From: Pelagerythrobacter marensis
Lineage (GTDB): Bacteria > Pseudomonadota > Alphaproteobacteria > Sphingomonadales > Sphingomonadaceae
Assembly (NCBI RefSeq): GCF_036700095.1
Contig: NZ_CP144918.1
Coordinates: forward strand, 1,613,001 to 1,677,000
Reading direction: 5' to 3'
Length of the DNA: 64,000 nucleotides
The notes beneath the pieces were generated by a model, which worked only from the letters and a program-made list of their open reading frames with translations, was not told where the DNA came from and did not search any database. Shown in pieces: positions 10,437 through 19,435 of the stretch (its first letter is position 1; the number at the start of each line of letters is the position of its first letter). The position numbers and the translations under genes are program-made.

Positions 10437-11618
10437 GTGACCCCCGCCGCGCGTGTCCAGGCGGCCATCGAACTGCTCGACGCGATCGTCGCCGGCGCGC
10501 AGGGCCGCGGTGCGCCGGCCGACCGCCTTGTCGCGGACTATTTTCGCCAGCGGCGCTATGCGGGCAGCAAGGACCGGCGCGCGGTTCGCGACCTGGTCTA
10601 TCGCGCGATCCGTGCTTGCGGCCCGGTTCCCGCGAGCGGGCGGGCCGCGATGGTACGGCTCGCGCGCGAAGATGCTTCGCTGTTGCCGCTGTTCGACGGT
10701 TCCCGGCACGGTCCCCGGCCGATTGCTGCAGAGGAGACCGTGGCCGAACCCGGCCTGGCCCCCGACTGGCTTGTCGATGCTCTCGCAGCCTCGGGCATCG
10801 CAGGGGCGGAGGCGGCGGCGCTGCTCGATCGCGCGCCTCTCGACCTGAGGGTCAATACCCTGAAGGCCGAGCGCGAAAACCTCGATTTGCCCGCGCCGGG
10901 CGAGCCGCTCGCCGCGCCTGACGCCTTGCGGTTCCCGGCCGGAACATCGGTCGACCAGTGGCCGGCCTATCGCGAGGGCCTGGTGGAAATCCAGGATCAC
11001 GGCAGCCAGCTTGCCTGCCTTGCCGTCGGTGCCCGGCCGGGCGAGACGGTGATCGATCTGTGTGCCGGCGCAGGCGGCAAAACCCTCGCGCTTGCCGCGG
11101 CGATGGGCAATCGGGGCGTTCTGGTGGCCAGCGATACCGACCGCGGGCGGCTGTCCAAGCTCGACCCCCGCGCCGCGCGGGCGGGTGCCGGAATGATCGA
11201 GAGCGTCCTGCTCGATCCCGGGCGCGAGTTGGAAGCGCTCGAGCGATTTCGGGGCAAGGCCGATGCGGTGCTGGTCGATGCGCCCTGCTCGGGCACCGGC
11301 ACATGGCGGCGCAACCCGGAAGCGCGCTGGCGCCTCGATCCGGTGCATCTGGCGCGGTTTGCGGAAACGCAGGATCGCCTGCTCGACCTTGCCGCGCAGC
11401 TCGTGCGTCCCGGTGGCCGGTTGATCTATGTGACCTGTTCGCTGCTCGATGCCGAAGGCGCCGACCGCATCGCTCGCTTTCTTGCCGATCGTCGCGACTG
11501 GCGCGGGGACGACGTATCCCTGCCGCTCGGCCGGGTTCGGGGGGACGGCACCCGCCTGACCCCCGCCCACGACGGCACCGACGGATTTTTCATCGCGCGC
11601 GCCACACTGGCGTGTTAA
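10437..11618 (+). CDS. rsmB: 16S rRNA (cytosine-5) methyltransferase RsmB-like
   Basis: The protein has 393 residues from a GTG start. The N-terminal 130 residues resemble the NusB-like RNA-binding domain, and the remainder is a SAM-dependent m5C methyltransferase. Motif I is VIDLCAGAGGKT near residue 205. Motif IV is DAPCSGTGTWRRNPEARW near 280, and the catalytic motif VI is VTCSLL near 331; both cysteines needed by this class are present. It should methylate 16S rRNA. Whether the target is exactly C967 cannot be told from sequence alone. Other RsmB/Nop2-type enzymes share these motifs. Confidence 0.88.
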   Translation: MTPAARVQAAIELLDAIVAGAQGRGAPADRLVADYFRQRRYAGSKDRRAVRDLVYRAIRACGPVPASGRAAMVRLAREDASLLPLFDGSRHGPRPIAAEETVAEPGLAPDWLVDALAASGIAGAEAAALLDRAPLDLRVNTLKAERENLDLPAPGEPLAAPDALRFPAGTSVDQWPAYREGLVEIQDHGSQLACLAVGARPGETVIDLCAGAGGKTLALAAAMGNRGVLVASDTDRGRLSKLDPRAARAGAGMIESVLLDPGRELEALERFRGKADAVLVDAPCSGTGTWRRNPEARWRLDPVHLARFAETQDRLLDLAAQLVRPGGRLIYVTCSLLDAEGADRIARFLADRRDWRGDDVSLPLGRVRGDGTRLTPAHDGTDGFFIARATLAC

Positions 11619-11676
11619 CCTGAGAGTTATGGCAGACGATCTATCTGCAGTTTCCCTTTCCTTTCAGGAGTCGATC

Positions 11677-12183
11677 ATGCGTTTTGCCCCTGCCGCCGCC
11701 GCTCTTATGCTGGTCGCCGCGATCACCGCGAGCGTCGGGCAAGGGGCCGAGCGCGAGGCCGATCCGCGTGCTGCGGCGCTGATGGCCGAAGGGCGAGCAG
11801 CGCTGGAGGTGCAGGAACCGCAGCGGGCGATCGACGCCTTCGAGGCGGCACTGGCGGTGGACCCCGGTTATACCGCCATTTACCTCGAACTGGCCCGCGC
11901 CGCTCGCGCCGAAGGGTTGCAGGGCAAGGCAATCCATTATTACCGGGAGGCGCTGGCGCGCGATCCGGGCAATCTTGCCGCGATCACCGGCGAGGGCGAA
12001 GCACTGGTCGAGAAGGGCGCGGTGGAAAAGGCGAAAGCCAATCTGGCCAAGCTCAAGAGCATGTGCGGCGAACGTTGTGCCGAGGCGCAAAAGCTCGCCT
12101 CCGCGATCGAACGCGGACCGAGTGCGCCGGTGCTGACCGCCGAAGCCGTCATGCCCGAAGCGCAGGTGACACAGACCAATTAG
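11677..12183 (+). CDS. Secreted tetratricopeptide-repeat protein
   Basis: The start at 11677 is preferred to 11629 because TCAGGAG precedes it and a clean signal peptide follows (MRFAPAAAALMLVAA..., cleavage near residue 23). The 168-residue product has two or three TPR helices pairs (AALMAEGRAALEVQEPQRAIDAF, AIYLELARAARAEGL, AITGEGEALVEKG) and a Cys pair MCGERC that could form a disulfide. It is probably a periplasmic scaffold; the partner is unknown. It follows rsmB closely. Confidence 0.82.
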   Translation: MRFAPAAAALMLVAAITASVGQGAEREADPRAAALMAEGRAALEVQEPQRAIDAFEAALAVDPGYTAIYLELARAARAEGLQGKAIHYYREALARDPGNLAAITGEGEALVEKGAVEKAKANLAKLKSMCGERCAEAQKLASAIERGPSAPVLTAEAVMPEAQVTQTN

Positions 12184-12214
12184 GTCGCTTGGCCCGGCCG
12201 GGGCCGGCCAGCCA

Positions 12215-12688
12215 TCATACCAGCTCGCGGAAAGCCTCGAGCACGGTGCGATAGACGCGCTTCTTGAACGGCACGATCAGCTCGGGGAGCTGTTCGGGGT
12301 CGACCCATTTCCAGTCGCAGAATTCGGGCGGGTCGTGCGCGTCGAGGTCGATGTCGGCATCGGTGCCGGAAAAGCGCGCGAGGAACCAGACCTGTTCCTG
12401 CCCGCGATACCGGCCGCCCCACAGCTTGCCCATCAGCTCTTCGGGCAGGTCGTAACGAAGCGGCTCGTCCATCTGCTTGAGAATGGAAACATGTTCGGGC
12501 CGCACGCCGGTTTCCTCGGCCAGCTCGCGCATTGCGGCCTCGCGCAGGTCCTCCCCTTCGTCCACGCCGCCCTGGGGCATTTGCCACCAGTCGCCTTCCT
12601 TGTTGTCGATCCTCCGGCCGACGAAGGCGCGACCTTCGGCGTTGACCAGCATGACCCCCACGCAGGGGCGATAACCCAGTTCTTCCAT
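12215..12688 (-). CDS. rppH: RNA 5'-pyrophosphohydrolase (Nudix)
   Basis: The frame gives 157 residues from the ATG at 12688 (MEELGYRPCVGVMLVNAEGR). The Nudix box runs from about residue 40 (GGVDEGEDLREAAMRE continuing LAEETGV), and the RppH-specific surroundings GDWWQMPQ, EQVWFLARFSG and EFCDWKWVDPEQLPELIVPFK are all present. It removes pyrophosphate from 5'-triphosphorylated RNA to start mRNA decay. The gene is 14 bp downstream of an alpha/beta-hydrolase gene. Confidence 0.93.
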   Translation of the reverse strand: MEELGYRPCVGVMLVNAEGRAFVGRRIDNKEGDWWQMPQGGVDEGEDLREAAMRELAEETGVRPEHVSILKQMDEPLRYDLPEELMGKLWGGRYRGQEQVWFLARFSGTDADIDLDAHDPPEFCDWKWVDPEQLPELIVPFKKRVYRTVLEAFRELV

Positions 12689-12702
12689 GCGTCCGCCTTG
12701 CC

Positions 12703-13656
12703 TCAGGTCGTTCGCCGAGTCAGCATCAGTTTGATTGCGGCGATAAAAGATTCCAGATCTTTCTGCCCGCTCGGGATCGCCTTGCGCAATGTCGTGAAGC
12801 CGTGAATGTTCCCGGCGAACTCCAGATAAGTGACGTCGATCCCCAGCCCGATCAGGTGCGCGGCATAGTTGCGGCCCGAATCGCGCAGCGGGTCGAGCCC
12901 GGCGGTGCAAATCACAGTGGGCGGGGTGTTCGAACAGTCGCCGATCATCGGCATGTTGCGCTTGTCGTCGGGATCGGCGGCATATTGCGCGGTGAACCAC
13001 GCCATCGCCGCCCCGGTCAGCAGGAAGCCGTCGGAAAAGTCGAAGAAGCTGCGATGCTGCGCAGGATCGTCCGCCACCGGGTAGATCGGCGCCTGCACGA
13101 TCACCGGCACGTCGGCAGGTTCGGTGCCGAGCTGGTTGGTGGTGACGATGGTCAGGTTGCCGCCCGCACTGTCGCCGGTGATGACGAGGCCGGTGAATTC
13201 GCGTTCCAGCTCGGCCGGACTGGTCGCTATCCAGCGCGCCACCGCCTCGCAATCGTCGGGCGCGGCGGGGAAGGGGTGTTCGGGGGCCAGGCGATAGTCG
13301 ACCGAAACGACCGGCAGGTCGAGCTGGTGGCAGATTTCCGTGCACAGCGCGTGGTACACTTCGATATCGCCGATCACGAACCCGCCGCCGTGGATGAACA
13401 TGACGCAAGGGCCGGGTTCGCGCGATTCGCGCGTGTCGTAGAAGCGCAGCGGAATCTCGCCGCCGGGGCCGGGACAGGAGAGGTCGCGCACCACCGGCAG
13501 CTTGCGCGGTTCGGCTTCGGCCAGAAGGCCCATCGCGCGCATCCCCTCGCGCCCTTCCTCGACCGGCAATTCTTCGACGCCCGGGCGGCCCAGTTGTTCG
13601 AGCATGTCGAGAAATGCACGCACGTCGTCGCGTACGTAGTGATCGGCTTTGGCCAT
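12703..13656 (-). CDS. Alpha/beta hydrolase, hormone-sensitive-lipase type
   Basis: The start at 13656 has GGAGGGG just upstream; the frame extends 5' without support. The 317-residue product has the oxyanion motif HGGGFV near residue 89 and the nucleophile motif GDSAGG with Ser near 163. Further along are TAGLDPLRDSG with the acid and NIHGFTTL with the His. This is the HSL (family IV) esterase pattern. It probably cleaves small acyl esters in the cytoplasm; no substrate can be inferred from the neighbours. Confidence 0.9.
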   Translation of the reverse strand: MAKADHYVRDDVRAFLDMLEQLGRPGVEELPVEEGREGMRAMGLLAEAEPRKLPVVRDLSCPGPGGEIPLRFYDTRESREPGPCVMFIHGGGFVIGDIEVYHALCTEICHQLDLPVVSVDYRLAPEHPFPAAPDDCEAVARWIATSPAELEREFTGLVITGDSAGGNLTIVTTNQLGTEPADVPVIVQAPIYPVADDPAQHRSFFDFSDGFLLTGAAMAWFTAQYAADPDDKRNMPMIGDCSNTPPTVICTAGLDPLRDSGRNYAAHLIGLGIDVTYLEFAGNIHGFTTLRKAIPSGQKDLESFIAAIKLMLTRRTT

Positions 13657-13832
13657 AATCCCCTCCGGCAAATCGGTTGCTTTTCGCAATCCTAGCGCGC
13701 GGGCAAGGCTTTTCCACTCGACATTTTGCTCCCCGGGGAGAAAAACTTCATTGCGGGAGAGGGGGAGGGTGCATACGTGCCGCCCCCCGAGAAGATTGCA
13801 TCGCCAGGGCGCGGTGCGCGAAAGGAATTCCG

Positions 13833-15767
13833 ATGGCTAGCCAGGCCGCCGTAAAGCCGCACGAAGCCGATTCCCCCGATGCCGTAGTGGTGCGTTTCGC
13901 CGGCGATTCCGGCGACGGCATGCAGTTGACGGGCGGGCAGTTCACTCTGTCGACCGCGCTTGCGGGCAACGATCTCGCCACGTTCCCCGACTTTCCGGCG
14001 GAAATCCGCGCCCCGCAGGGCACGCTGTTCGGGGTTTCCGCGTTCCAGATCAACTTCGGCAGCCGCCAGATCAACACCGCGGGCGATGCGCCCGACGTGC
14101 TGGTGGCGATGAACCCGGCGGCACTGAAAGTGAACCTGGCGGCGCTGAAGCCGGGCGGGTTGATCATCGCCGACACCGGAGAATTCACCAAGCGCAATCT
14201 CGACAAGGCGAAGTACGAGGCCAATCCGCTGGAAGACGGCAGCCTCGCGAAATACGATCTGCTGGCGTTCGACATCAGCGCGCTGACGATCGAAGCGGTC
14301 AAGCCGTTCGGGCTGGGCAACAAGGATGCGCTGCGCTGCAAGAACATGTGGACGCTGGGCCTGGCGCTGTGGATGTTCGATCGCCCGCGCGAGCCGCTGC
14401 ATGACTGGCTGCGCCAGAAATTCCGCAGCAAACCCGATATCGCAAACGCCAATATCGCGGCGCTCGACGCCGGCCATGCCTATGGCGAAACCGCCGAGCT
14501 GTCGGGCCCCCTGAAGCAGGTCCACGTCGATCCGGTGCCGAGCGAGCCGGGCCTCTATCGCACGATAACGGGGGCAGAGGCGGTTTCGCTGGGCCTCGTT
14601 GCCGGTGCCCAGCTGGCCGAGCTGCCGATGTTCTTCGGCGGCTATCCGATCACCCCGGCAAGCGCGATCCTGCACCATCTCGCGCGGCTCAAGGAATTCG
14701 GCGTCACGACCTTCCAGGCCGAGGACGAGATTGCCGCGATCTGCGCCGCGATCGGTGCCAGCTATGCCGGCAGCCTGGGCGTAACCTCGTCCAGCGGCCC
14801 GGGCATCGCGCTGAAGGGCGAGGCGATGGGCCTCGCGATCATGACCGAGCTGCCGCTGGTGATCGTCAACTCGCAGCGTGGCGGCCCCTCGACCGGTCTG
14901 CCGACCAAGACCGAGCAGAGCGATCTCTACCAGGCGGTCTATGGCCGCAACGGCGATGCACCGATGCCGGTGATCGCCGCGCGCAGCCCGGGCGATGCGT
15001 TCGACTGCGCGATCGAGGCCTGCCGCATCGCGGTCGAATACATGACCCCGGTGATGCTGCTGACCGATGGCTATATCGCCAATGCGGCCGAGCCGTGGAA
15101 AGTGCCCGATCCGGCCCGCTACGCAAAGTTCCCGGTCAGCTTCCTGGCGGAAAAGAACGCGGGGGACGACCTGCTCCCCTACAAGCGCGACGAGAAGGGC
15201 GCGCGCCCCTGGATCAAGCCCGGCACGCCTGGCCTGATGCACCGCATCGGCGGGATCGAGAAGGCGGTGGACACCGGCCACATCGATTATTCGCCCGAAA
15301 ACCACCAGACTATGACCGACGCGCGCAGGGACAAGGTCCTGGGCGTGGCGGTGCCCGATCAGGACGTCTGCCTCGGCAACGAGAGCGGACGTCTGGCGGT
15401 GGTCGGCTGGGGATCGACGTTCGGTCCGATCCACCAGGCGGTCGGCCGCGCGCGGCGCAAGGGGCAGGACGTCAGCCATATCCATGTGCGCCATATCTGG
15501 CCATTGCCGGGCAACCTGGGCGATCTGCTGCGCGGTTTCGACAAGGTGCTGGTGCCCGAAATGAACACCGGCCAGTTCAAGACCGTGCTGCGCGATCAGT
15601 TTCTGGTCGATGCCGAGCCGCTGACCAAGACCAGCGGGCAGCCGTTCCAGATCGCGGAGCTGGAAGAGGCGATCGGCAAGTACTTCGACGGTATTCCGGG
15701 CAACGAGGGCGGCGACGTGGAGCCCAACGACCAGCAGCTTCCCAATCCCGTGGGAGTCGAGAAATGA
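13833..15767 (+). CDS. korA: 2-oxoglutarate:ferredoxin oxidoreductase, alpha subunit (gamma-alpha fusion)
   Basis: The protein has 644 residues. The N-terminal ~200 residues are the gamma-type domain (VVVRFAGDSGDGMQLTGGQF). The rest is the alpha subunit with MFFGGYPITPASAIL, QAEDEIAAICAAIGASYAG and TSSSGPGIALKGEAMGLA. The two-subunit Kor form with a fused gamma-alpha chain is known from aerobic bacteria and mycobacteria. With KorB it oxidatively decarboxylates 2-oxoglutarate, passing electrons to ferredoxin. The stop overlaps the korB start. Confidence 0.93.
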   Translation: MASQAAVKPHEADSPDAVVVRFAGDSGDGMQLTGGQFTLSTALAGNDLATFPDFPAEIRAPQGTLFGVSAFQINFGSRQINTAGDAPDVLVAMNPAALKVNLAALKPGGLIIADTGEFTKRNLDKAKYEANPLEDGSLAKYDLLAFDISALTIEAVKPFGLGNKDALRCKNMWTLGLALWMFDRPREPLHDWLRQKFRSKPDIANANIAALDAGHAYGETAELSGPLKQVHVDPVPSEPGLYRTITGAEAVSLGLVAGAQLAELPMFFGGYPITPASAILHHLARLKEFGVTTFQAEDEIAAICAAIGASYAGSLGVTSSSGPGIALKGEAMGLAIMTELPLVIVNSQRGGPSTGLPTKTEQSDLYQAVYGRNGDAPMPVIAARSPGDAFDCAIEACRIAVEYMTPVMLLTDGYIANAAEPWKVPDPARYAKFPVSFLAEKNAGDDLLPYKRDEKGARPWIKPGTPGLMHRIGGIEKAVDTGHIDYSPENHQTMTDARRDKVLGVAVPDQDVCLGNESGRLAVVGWGSTFGPIHQAVGRARRKGQDVSHIHVRHIWPLPGNLGDLLRGFDKVLVPEMNTGQFKTVLRDQFLVDAEPLTKTSGQPFQIAELEEAIGKYFDGIPGNEGGDVEPNDQQLPNPVGVEK

Positions 15768-16798
15768 ACGACATGACCCCCGTGCAGACCACGCTCAAGG
15801 ACTGGGAAACCGACCAGGAGGTTCGCTGGTGCCCGGGTTGCGGCGATTATGCGATCCTCAAGGCGGTGCAGCGCACCCTGCCGCAACTTGGCGCCGATCC
15901 GGCGAACACCGTGTTCATCAGCGGCATCGGCTGCTCGAGCCGCTTCCCCTATTACATGGAAAGCTATGGCTTTCACACCATTCACGGCCGCGCGCCGGCG
16001 GTGGCGACCGGGGTGAAGCTGGCCAATCCCGATCTCGACATCTGGCTGGTCACCGGCGACGGCGACGGCCTGTCGATCGGCGGCAACCATCTGATGCACG
16101 TGCTGCGCCGCAACGTGAACATGCAGATCATGCTGTTCAACAACGAGATCTACGGGCTGACCAAGGGCCAGGCTTCGCCGACGAGCCGCGAGGGCACGAA
16201 GTCCCCCTCGACTCCGCTGGGCAGCTACGATCATCCGGCGCGGCCGGCCGCCTTCGCGCTGGGATCGGGTGCGCGGTTCGTCGCGCGCGGTTTCGACGTG
16301 TCGAAGAAGCTGCCCGACGTGCTCAAGGCGGCCCATGCTCACCAGGGTGCGGCCTTTATCGAGATTTTCCAGAATTGTATCGTCTATAACAAGGACGTGT
16401 TCGAGGATTTCGCCGCGCCCAAGGGGGCGGAGGACCGGCAGCTGTGGCTCGAGGACGGGGCGCCGATGCTGTTCGCCGGCGAGACAAAGGGGATCGCGCT
16501 CGACCGCGACCGGCTGGAACTCAAGGTGGTCGATGTCGTCGACGGCGATTGGCAGGTGGCCGACGTTCTGGTGCACGACGTTACCAATCGCTCGATCGCG
16601 CACATGCTGGTCGAAATGCCGTTCGGCCCGTTTCCGATGGCGCTGGGCGTTCTCTACGACGATCCGCGGCCCACTTTCGAAACCGCGGTGGTCGAGGAAC
16701 GCGCGCGGGCAAGCGAGGGCAAGGAACCCGATCTCGCCCGGCTGCTGGGCAAGGGGCAGACCTGGACCGTCAGCGGAACCGCCGCCGACCCGGTTTGA
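15764..16798 (+). CDS. korB: 2-oxoglutarate:ferredoxin oxidoreductase, beta subunit
   Basis: This 344-residue protein carries the thiamine-diphosphate domain: VRWCPGCGDYAIL, GIGCSSRFPYYMESYGFH, and GDGDGLSIGGNHLMH followed by NNEIYGLTKGQASPTS. These residues are typical of KorB. ATGA overlap with korA means translational coupling. No separate 4Fe-4S delta subunit is nearby, in line with the two-subunit enzymes. This gives an NAD-independent route from 2-oxoglutarate to succinyl-CoA. Confidence 0.94.
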   Translation: MNDMTPVQTTLKDWETDQEVRWCPGCGDYAILKAVQRTLPQLGADPANTVFISGIGCSSRFPYYMESYGFHTIHGRAPAVATGVKLANPDLDIWLVTGDGDGLSIGGNHLMHVLRRNVNMQIMLFNNEIYGLTKGQASPTSREGTKSPSTPLGSYDHPARPAAFALGSGARFVARGFDVSKKLPDVLKAAHAHQGAAFIEIFQNCIVYNKDVFEDFAAPKGAEDRQLWLEDGAPMLFAGETKGIALDRDRLELKVVDVVDGDWQVADVLVHDVTNRSIAHMLVEMPFGPFPMALGVLYDDPRPTFETAVVEERARASEGKEPDLARLLGKGQTWTVSGTAADPV

Positions 16799-16889
16799 GC
16801 AAATCGGCATCTTTTTCTGAACTTTCTGCCGCTTCGTTGGTTCGTATCGTGAAACCCGCCCCGGCGGGCAACACGAAGGAGAGCATGCG

Positions 16890-17501
16890 ATGAAGAAGTA
16901 CCACTTGTCCCTCGCCACCGCGACCGCGCTCGCATTTGCGCTGGCCGCGTGCGGAGAACCGGACGTTGCGGAAACCGACAGTTCCGCGGTGGAAGACTCC
17001 GCGGTGGAAGACGATGTATCCGAAGTCGCGGATTACGACCCGTCCGGCCGGGATTACACGTTGAACGAAGAAGCTCAGGCCCGCCGCGATGCGTTCGACG
17101 AGGGTGCGTTCCAGGACGAATACGGCAGCTATCGCGACGAGATCATGTCGGAACAGGTCCGCCTGATCGATGAAGGCGCCGGGGAGGACCAGGACCCGGC
17201 CGAAGCGCAGGCCGCTTCCGAACCGCGCGATCCGCAGACCAATATGCGCGCGCGGGAAAACATGACGTTCTCGTACCTCGATCGGAACGACGACGGGCAG
17301 TTGTCGGTCGCCGAATATGCCATCTGGGCCATTCCGCTCGATCCCACCGAGCCGAAACCCAACGATGAGAACGCGCCGTACGTGACGGCGGATCAGGCCA
17401 ACAAGGCCGCGGATTCGTTCTTCTACTACGACCGCGATGGCGACACTTACCTGTCGCAGTCCGAATTCTCGGCCGCGCGAACGGGTGCCGACGTCGGCTG
17501 A
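16890..17501 (+). CDS. EF-hand lipoprotein
   Basis: The protein has 203 residues with a lipobox ALAAC at about 18-22. A very acidic linker follows (ETDSSAVEDSAVEDDVSEVA), then two canonical EF-hand loops, DRNDDGQLSVAE and DRDGDTYLSQSE. It is probably an envelope calcium-binding protein. I know no function for this type. It is monocistronic and ends at a strong hairpin terminator. Confidence 0.85.
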   Translation: MKKYHLSLATATALAFALAACGEPDVAETDSSAVEDSAVEDDVSEVADYDPSGRDYTLNEEAQARRDAFDEGAFQDEYGSYRDEIMSEQVRLIDEGAGEDQDPAEAQAASEPRDPQTNMRARENMTFSYLDRNDDGQLSVAEYAIWAIPLDPTEPKPNDENAPYVTADQANKAADSFFYYDRDGDTYLSQSEFSAARTGADVG

Positions 17502-17527
17502 TCCGAAACAGGGGTAACCTTGCCAAG

Positions 17528-17562
17528 AAAAAGGGCGGCGGACATGCTCCGTCGCCCTTTTT
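17528..17562 (+). terminator. Intrinsic terminator after the EF-hand gene
   Basis: GGGCGGCGGA and TCCGTCGCCC pair around a CATGC loop (one G-U pair), flanked by an A-run and a T-run, 27 bp after the stop codon. Confidence 0.9.
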
Positions 17563-17630
17563 GATTCCCGCGATCCACGGTACGTCCCGGCAGCCCGATG
17601 GGCGGGACGCACGAGTTTTACGGAGACCAC

Positions 17631-18602
17631 GTGGACAACATCACCCACAGCCTTGTCGGCGCATTGATCGGGCAGGCGGGGCTCAAGCGGAAAACCGGGC
17701 TGGCGATGCCGGCGCTGATCGTCGGGGCGAACCTGCCCGACGTCGATGCGGCATGCTTCCTGTGGCTCGACGGGGTCGAGCATCTCGGTTTCCGGCGCGG
17801 GATCACGCACGGGCCGATCGCATGGGTTCTGTTGCCGCTGGTGCTGGCCGGCCTGCTCTACGCCTTCGACCGATGGCAGGCGAAACGCGGGACGCGGCCG
17901 GAAGGGCGCTTGCCGGTGCGGTTCGGCTGGCTCTACGCGCTCGCCTTCATCGGCTGCCTCACCCACCCGGCGCTCGACTGGCTCAACGTCTATGGCATTC
18001 GCCTGCTGGAGCCGTTTTCCAGCCAGTGGTTCTACGGCGATACGCTGTTCATCATCGACGTCTGGCTCTGGGCGCTGCTGGGCTTTGCGACCTGGTTCTC
18101 GCTCCGGCGGGAGAGGCGGGGCGGGGAGTGGCGGCGGCCGGCGCGGATCGCGATTGCGGTGGCCTTGGGGTATATCGGATTGAACGGGGCGATCTCGGCA
18201 TCGCATGGCTGGCATTCCGCTAGCCCGCTATCCGACAGTGCCAAAACAATCAGTAGCCCGCTTCCAGTACTCTCGTTCGCACGAGACGAGTTGTCAGGAA
18301 AAGTGAACGACTGGCACTATCTCGATGGTTCCGCGGAAGCATGGGTGCCAATCGTTCCAGATGAAATGCGATGCGCTTGGCCCGACACCGTTCTTCTCCG
18401 TCGATCCAATAGGGATTTAGACGCTTTTCTATTTTGGTCCCGCGCGCCTTTCGCCGAGCGTGCGCCTGACGGCTCAGTGCTAATCCGCGACGCGCGCTTC
18501 TACCATCCGCGCGCGCGCGACAGGTTCAGCGTAGCGCTACCTGATGTTCGCTGCGAATCTCTTCCCGTTTCCGTTCGTGCTGAGGAGGCGGGAAGGTCCT
18601 GA
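17631..18602 (+). CDS. Membrane-bound metal-dependent hydrolase (YdjM/DUF457 type)
   Basis: The GTG at 17631 with GGAG upstream gives the family-typical start MDNITHSLVGALIGQAGLKR; an ATG at 17598 is possible. The product has 323 residues. Metal-binding motifs are visible as THSL, ANLPDVDA, HGPIAW and THPALDWLNVYG, interleaved with about five membrane helices in the first 190 residues. Residues after about 200 form a soluble domain that is clearly lower in GC than the rest. The last ten residues and the stop are supplied by a REP-like repeat, so the native C-terminus may have been lost. Members are tied to LexA regulation in E. coli; no LexA box was seen here. Confidence 0.82.
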   Translation: MDNITHSLVGALIGQAGLKRKTGLAMPALIVGANLPDVDAACFLWLDGVEHLGFRRGITHGPIAWVLLPLVLAGLLYAFDRWQAKRGTRPEGRLPVRFGWLYALAFIGCLTHPALDWLNVYGIRLLEPFSSQWFYGDTLFIIDVWLWALLGFATWFSLRRERRGGEWRRPARIAIAVALGYIGLNGAISASHGWHSASPLSDSAKTISSPLPVLSFARDELSGKVNDWHYLDGSAEAWVPIVPDEMRCAWPDTVLLRRSNRDLDAFLFWSRAPFAERAPDGSVLIRDARFYHPRARDRFSVALPDVRCESLPVSVRAEEAGRS

Positions 18603-18690
18603 GCTTGCGAAGGGCCGAGGCGCCGTCTCGAAGCACCGCGTGGGTCATTCGAGACGTGTGCTCAGCCTGCGGCTTCGTCTGCTCCTCATG
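18570..18690. repeat. REP-like intergenic palindromic repeat
   Basis: GTGCTGAGGAG, CCTGAGCTTGCGAAGGGCC and GTCTCGAAGCAC, followed by inverted-orientation TCATTCGAGAC and CTCCTCATGAG, form nested imperfect palindromes of the type scattered through sphingomonad intergenic regions. The element overlaps the end of the YdjM-like gene and reaches the end of the PAP2 gene. Confidence 0.6.
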
Positions 18691-19423
18691 AGAAACGGGG
18701 GTGGGGAAGCGGAGTACTGTCCGCGGCCGCCTTCGCAGGCTGATAGAGCAGCGCCGCCGCCAGAAACGCCCAACCGGTCCCGCCCAGCCAGCCCGCCACC
18801 ACGTCGGTCGGAAAATGGACGCCCAGCAGCACGCGGCTCCATGCGACCATCGCGCTCAACCCCATCGCCGTGCCGATAATCGCAAGACGAACCCACTGGC
18901 GCCGGCTCATGGCGGCGAAGGCGAGCGCCATGGCGACGTAGACCGCCGCCGCGTTGAAGCTGTGACCCGACGGGAAGCTCTGCCCCACCGAGTCCATCAG
19001 ATGCGGCACGATCTGCGGCCGCTCGCGCCCGACGAGATGCTTGAGCGCGCTATTGACCAGCCAGCCCGCGATCACCGTCATAGCGAGCAGCACCGCCTCG
19101 CGCCGCAACCTCAGGAACAGCAACGCGACGACCGCGCCGAGCGCGAACAGGTTGCGCAGGACGACTCCGCCGAGCGCCGTCACATCGCGCACGATCTCGC
19201 GAAGCGCCGCCGGCCCGGCGAGGCCGAGCTGCTCGCCGCTGCGCGCCATGAGGAGGCCCGCACGGTCGAAGCGGTCCGCGTGGCCGCTCGCGACCAGCCA
19301 GACGATGAGAGCAAAGCCGATCCAGCACAGCACGCCTGCCGCCAGCGCCTTGCGCCGGTCCAGGGCAAATCCGCGTTCGGGCAGGCGGACGGTTTCGGCG
19401 GGCAAGTGATGCCTGTCGTTCAT
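18686..19423 (-). CDS. PAP2-family membrane phosphatase
   Basis: The protein has 245 residues with about five membrane helices. All three phosphatase motifs are present: KHLVGRERP, PSGH within SFPSGHSFNAA, and SRVLLGVHFPTD. Such enzymes dephosphorylate lipid phosphates, for example phosphatidic acid, phosphatidylglycerophosphate or undecaprenyl pyrophosphate, on the periplasmic face. Which one cannot be told here. A small membrane-protein gene lies 12 bp upstream and is probably cotranscribed. Confidence 0.92.
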   Translation of the reverse strand: MNDRHHLPAETVRLPERGFALDRRKALAAGVLCWIGFALIVWLVASGHADRFDRAGLLMARSGEQLGLAGPAALREIVRDVTALGGVVLRNLFALGAVVALLFLRLRREAVLLAMTVIAGWLVNSALKHLVGRERPQIVPHLMDSVGQSFPSGHSFNAAAVYVAMALAFAAMSRRQWVRLAIIGTAMGLSAMVAWSRVLLGVHFPTDVVAGWLGGTGWAFLAAALLYQPAKAAADSTPLPHPRFS

Positions 19424-19435
19424 CGAAAGGCGATC

